From Bacillus xiapuensis (GTDB taxonomy: Bacteria; Bacillota; Bacilli; Bacillales; Domibacillaceae), in contig NZ_KZ454939.1 of the NCBI RefSeq assembly GCF_002797355.1, forward strand, positions 25,233 through 82,732: a DNA stretch of 57,500 bases, in the 5' to 3' direction. Below are positions 53,067 to 57,500 of the stretch, in pieces. The stretch's first letter is position 1; every line of letters begins with the position of its first letter. The position numbers and the translations under genes were made by a program. The notes beneath the pieces are model-generated. The model saw only the letters and a program-made list of their open reading frames with translations. It made no database searches and was not told where the DNA came from.

Positions 53067-53080
53067 ATACTAAATAGTAT
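53067..53080 (+). promoter_or_regulatory. Possible operator in the TetR/ctaB divergent region
   Basis: Palindrome ATACTAAATAGTAT (arms ATACT/AGTAT) lies midway between the divergent genes, in an AT-rich promoter region. Short, so tentative. Confidence 0.45.
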
Positions 53081-53119
53081 ATAAGAATTAAAGAGAAAAA
53101 TATAGGAAAGAGGGTACCA

Positions 53120-54064
53120 TTGAGAAAAGTTCAAAGAAAACAAATCAGCATTCAAAGTCGCTCTCTCAATAGTCCGGAACAACCGCTTTCTAGTGTCATA
53201 GCAGCGACGATTAAAACGGGAATTATTAAGTCAAACTTGCTGGCTATGATGGCTGGTTTAGCGTTGGCTCTATATATGAATCAATTAAATCCATTAGACA
53301 AGCTGGCAGAAATCTTTTTAGCGGTCATTGGTTCCTTTCTTATCATTGGCGCAGCAGGTGCGTTCAATAATTTATACGATCGCGATATTGATTCGGTGAT
53401 GGAACGAACAAAGAACCGGCCGACTGTGGCAGGGACTATTAAACCGTTAACGGTTCTGCGTCTCGGTGTTTTGATGACGCTTTTTGGGTTGGCAGCTCTT
53501 GCGTTAGCCAGCCCATTAGCAGCGGTGATGGGCTTTTTAGGGTTATTTTTTTATGTCGTTCCATATACGATGTGGAGCAAACGGCGAACCGTTTACAATA
53601 CGGAGATCGGAAGCATTTCTGGGGGGATGCCGCCTTTAATTGGGTGGGCGGCGGTTGATCCGAATATTTTTCACCCGGCGATTGTCGGGCTGTTTGCTAC
53701 GACAGTTATTTGGCAAATGCCGCATTTTTATGCGATCGCGATTCGCAAGCACGATGATTACAAAGCGGCGAATGTTCCAATGCTTCCGGTAGTGAAAGGG
53801 TTCAAGAGAACGTATATACAGACGAATATCTATTTAGTCGTTTTAACTGCGGCTAGTTTTTTATTTAAGCCCGTTGGTTTCGTGCCTATGTTCGCAGCGC
53901 TGCTGTTGAATATAGCATGGCTTGCTTTAAGTATTTTCGGCTATCGAAAAATGGGTGCGGAAAAATGGGCCAAATTAATGTTCATTTATTCTCTTCTTTA
54001 TATAATGGTTTTATTTACTCTCATCATTCTCTATTCTTTAATAGGTATGTGGTTTGAGATGTAA
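53120..54064 (+). CDS. ctaB: Protoheme IX farnesyltransferase (heme O synthase)
   Basis: 314 aa, UbiA-type prenyltransferase with about nine helices. The prenyl-diphosphate/Mg2+ motif is NNLYDRDIDSVMERTKNRPT; the second conserved part is YTMWSKRRTVYNTEIGSISGGMPPLIGWAA split by helices, then WQMPHFYAIAIRKHDDY. It adds a farnesyl group to heme B to make heme O for terminal oxidases. The start is TTG 53120 after AGAGGG. Unlike the usual ctaB it is not next to oxidase genes and diverges from a TetR gene, so it may be a second, conditionally expressed copy. Confidence 0.9.
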   Translation: MRKVQRKQISIQSRSLNSPEQPLSSVIAATIKTGIIKSNLLAMMAGLALALYMNQLNPLDKLAEIFLAVIGSFLIIGAAGAFNNLYDRDIDSVMERTKNRPTVAGTIKPLTVLRLGVLMTLFGLAALALASPLAAVMGFLGLFFYVVPYTMWSKRRTVYNTEIGSISGGMPPLIGWAAVDPNIFHPAIVGLFATTVIWQMPHFYAIAIRKHDDYKAANVPMLPVVKGFKRTYIQTNIYLVVLTAASFLFKPVGFVPMFAALLLNIAWLALSIFGYRKMGAEKWAKLMFIYSLLYIMVLFTLIILYSLIGMWFEM

Positions 54065-54136
54065 GAAATTGCACTTGACTCTAACGTTGCGTCATACCTT
54101 ACGCTTGTTGTAAATCAATGCAAAGGAGTGTAAGGA

Positions 54137-54562
54137 ATGCAGGCGTACTTGATGCCGTTTTTCGTAAAACTGGCTGTGAGCAATATGGAACATGCACTTA
54201 AATGGTATAAGGAAGTGGGGAGTTTCAGCTCTATATACGAGCTGCCGGACGGTGAAGGCCGGGTCGTTATGGCTCACATTAGACGCGAAGCCTACCAGGA
54301 CATTATGTTGGTAGAACAGCCAGATACAAATGCAGCAAGAGGACAGGGAGTTATGTTGAATTTCACCGTAGATGATGTGGCTCCGTTATTCAAACAAGCT
54401 GAAGAAATCAACGCCGAAATAATTGAAGGGCCTATTGATCGTCCCTGGAATGCTAGAGAACTAGTTTTAAAAGATCCGGATGGATATCTGTTAACGTTCT
54501 CCATGCAAATAGATAAGGGGAAGAGCTTCGATGAGGTTGCTGAACAAATAAAGGTAGGGTAA
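54137..54562 (+). CDS. VOC-superfamily (glyoxalase/bleomycin-resistance-like) protein
   Basis: 141 aa. Two beta-alpha-beta-beta-beta modules: LMPFFVKLAVSNMEHALKWY with VVMAHIRREAYQDIMLVEQP, and GVMLNFTVDDVAPLFKQAEE with RELVLKDPDGYLLTFSMQ. The DPDGYLLTF end is the usual VOC C-terminus with a metal-ligand candidate nearby. Function cannot be told within this broad family. AAAGGAG lies upstream. Confidence 0.85.
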   Translation: MQAYLMPFFVKLAVSNMEHALKWYKEVGSFSSIYELPDGEGRVVMAHIRREAYQDIMLVEQPDTNAARGQGVMLNFTVDDVAPLFKQAEEINAEIIEGPIDRPWNARELVLKDPDGYLLTFSMQIDKGKSFDEVAEQIKVG

Positions 54563-54567
54563 ACAAG

Positions 54568-54597
54568 AATCCGAAGGGGCGTTCCCCTTCGGATTTA
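54568..54597 (+). terminator. Terminator of the VOC gene
   Basis: AATCCGAAGGGG (54568-54579) pairs perfectly with CCCCTTCGGATT (54584-54595). The T-tract is weak. Confidence 0.75.
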
Positions 54598-54671
54598 GTA
54601 TCATATGTTTTATCTCACCTGTGTGGAGAGTGAGGGGGAAATCTTTCTTTGTATAAATTTTATAAAATATG

Positions 54672-54701
54672 TTGACTTTGTATATTGTGAGGTGGTATGA
54701 T
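54672..54701 (+). promoter_or_regulatory. rRNA promoter P1
   Basis: TTGACT (54672-54677), 18 bp, TATGAT (54696-54701), in the AT-rich leader 200 bases before 16S. Confidence 0.75.
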
Positions 54702-54765
54702 ATTTATCAGTCGCTTACGGATGTGATGAACAAGCAACCATTTATATAAAAAATAAAAAAAGTTG

Positions 54766-54795
54766 TTGACTTCCGCTGATGTAAGATGATATGAT
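54766..54795 (+). promoter_or_regulatory. rRNA promoter P2
   Basis: TTGACT (54766-54771), 18 bp, TATGAT (54790-54795). Same elements and spacing as P1, about 94 bp downstream, the tandem layout of Bacillus rrn operons. Confidence 0.78.
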
Positions 54796-54832
54796 GTTTA
54801 AGTCGCTGTTAACGACACCGAATGAAATTGAT

Positions 54833-54860
54833 CCTTGAAAACTGAACAAAATAAACGTCA
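54833..54860 (+). other. 16S processing stem, 5' arm
   Basis: CCTTGAAAACTGAACAAAAT and the following bases are complementary to 56503-56531, with one mismatch and one unpaired base. The two arms enclose 16S and form the long helix cut by RNase III. Confidence 0.75.
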
Positions 54861-54898
54861 ACGTTAATTCAATTTATTATTATGAGCTAAGCAAACAA

Positions 54899-57500
<2,602 letters not shown>

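Overview
The window looks like a chromosome segment from an aerobic, spore-forming member of the Bacillaceae. The evidence is moderate GC, strong GGAGG-type ribosome binding sites, a spore-coat transglutaminase (Tgl), HemAT, AdaA/AdaB, TcyKLMN-like, YozG/YoaT-like and YdbS/YdbT-like genes in B. subtilis-style arrangements, and a Firmicute-type rRNA operon at the right end. I could not fix the genus from the 16S sequence by eye.

Layout. 0-0.35 kb: 3' end of an IS200/IS605-type tnpB and its right end, inserted inside a four-helix-bundle copper protein gene (an intact paralogue lies at 47.1 kb). 0.55-4.45 kb: two-component system, DUF302 protein and a yozG-yoaT operon carrying what looks like a deleted yoaS. 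5.0-8.25 kb: ECF sigma factor, anti-sigma factor and ABC exporter operon. 8.5-12.5 kb: HTH regulator plus YhfC/CPBP-like membrane protease, a frameshifted gene pair, IS3 debris and a DUF2089 operon. 13-18 kb: aldehyde dehydrogenase, NERD-helicase, DUF2935 protein. 18.4-24.7 kb: PhoD phosphatase, AraC regulator, arsenic operon (arsR-arsB-arsC). 24.9-31 kb: soluble chemoreceptor, CapA-like protein, adaA-adaB facing a decayed alkA, GNAT acetyltransferase. 31.2-35.7 kb: cystine-type ABC importer diverging from an acyl-CoA dehydrogenase-like flavoprotein, probably a sulfur-scavenging module. 36-42 kb: frameshifted DUF2243 gene, Ca2+ P-type ATPase, DUF1835 protein and a protein I do not recognise. 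42-47 kb: tgl, hemAT, ydbS-ydbT, copper-storage protein. 48.5-54.6 kb: TetR-controlled ABC-2 exporter, a second TetR diverging from a heme O synthase gene, VOC protein. 54.6-57.5 kb: rRNA promoters, 16S gene, spacer without tRNA genes, and the start of 23S.

Two themes stand out. First, many genes are decayed: alkA, a GH66-like tail, a cell-wall-type protein, a LuxR-type HTH, yoaS, DUF2243 and the 10.4-11.3 kb pair. Several breaks sit in short T or A runs and could be sequencing errors. Second, small mobile or repeat sequences are scattered between genes. Two 67-bp near-identical units (28111-28177, 35713-35779) begin with TTAC and end with TCAAA; they share the last 25 bp of the tnpB element, so they look like minimal IS605-group elements or free-standing omega-RNA ends. 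A separate degenerate intergenic repeat family recurs at about 14.55, 17.95, 22.5, 26.1 and 48.4 kb. No CRISPR array, prophage or integron was seen.
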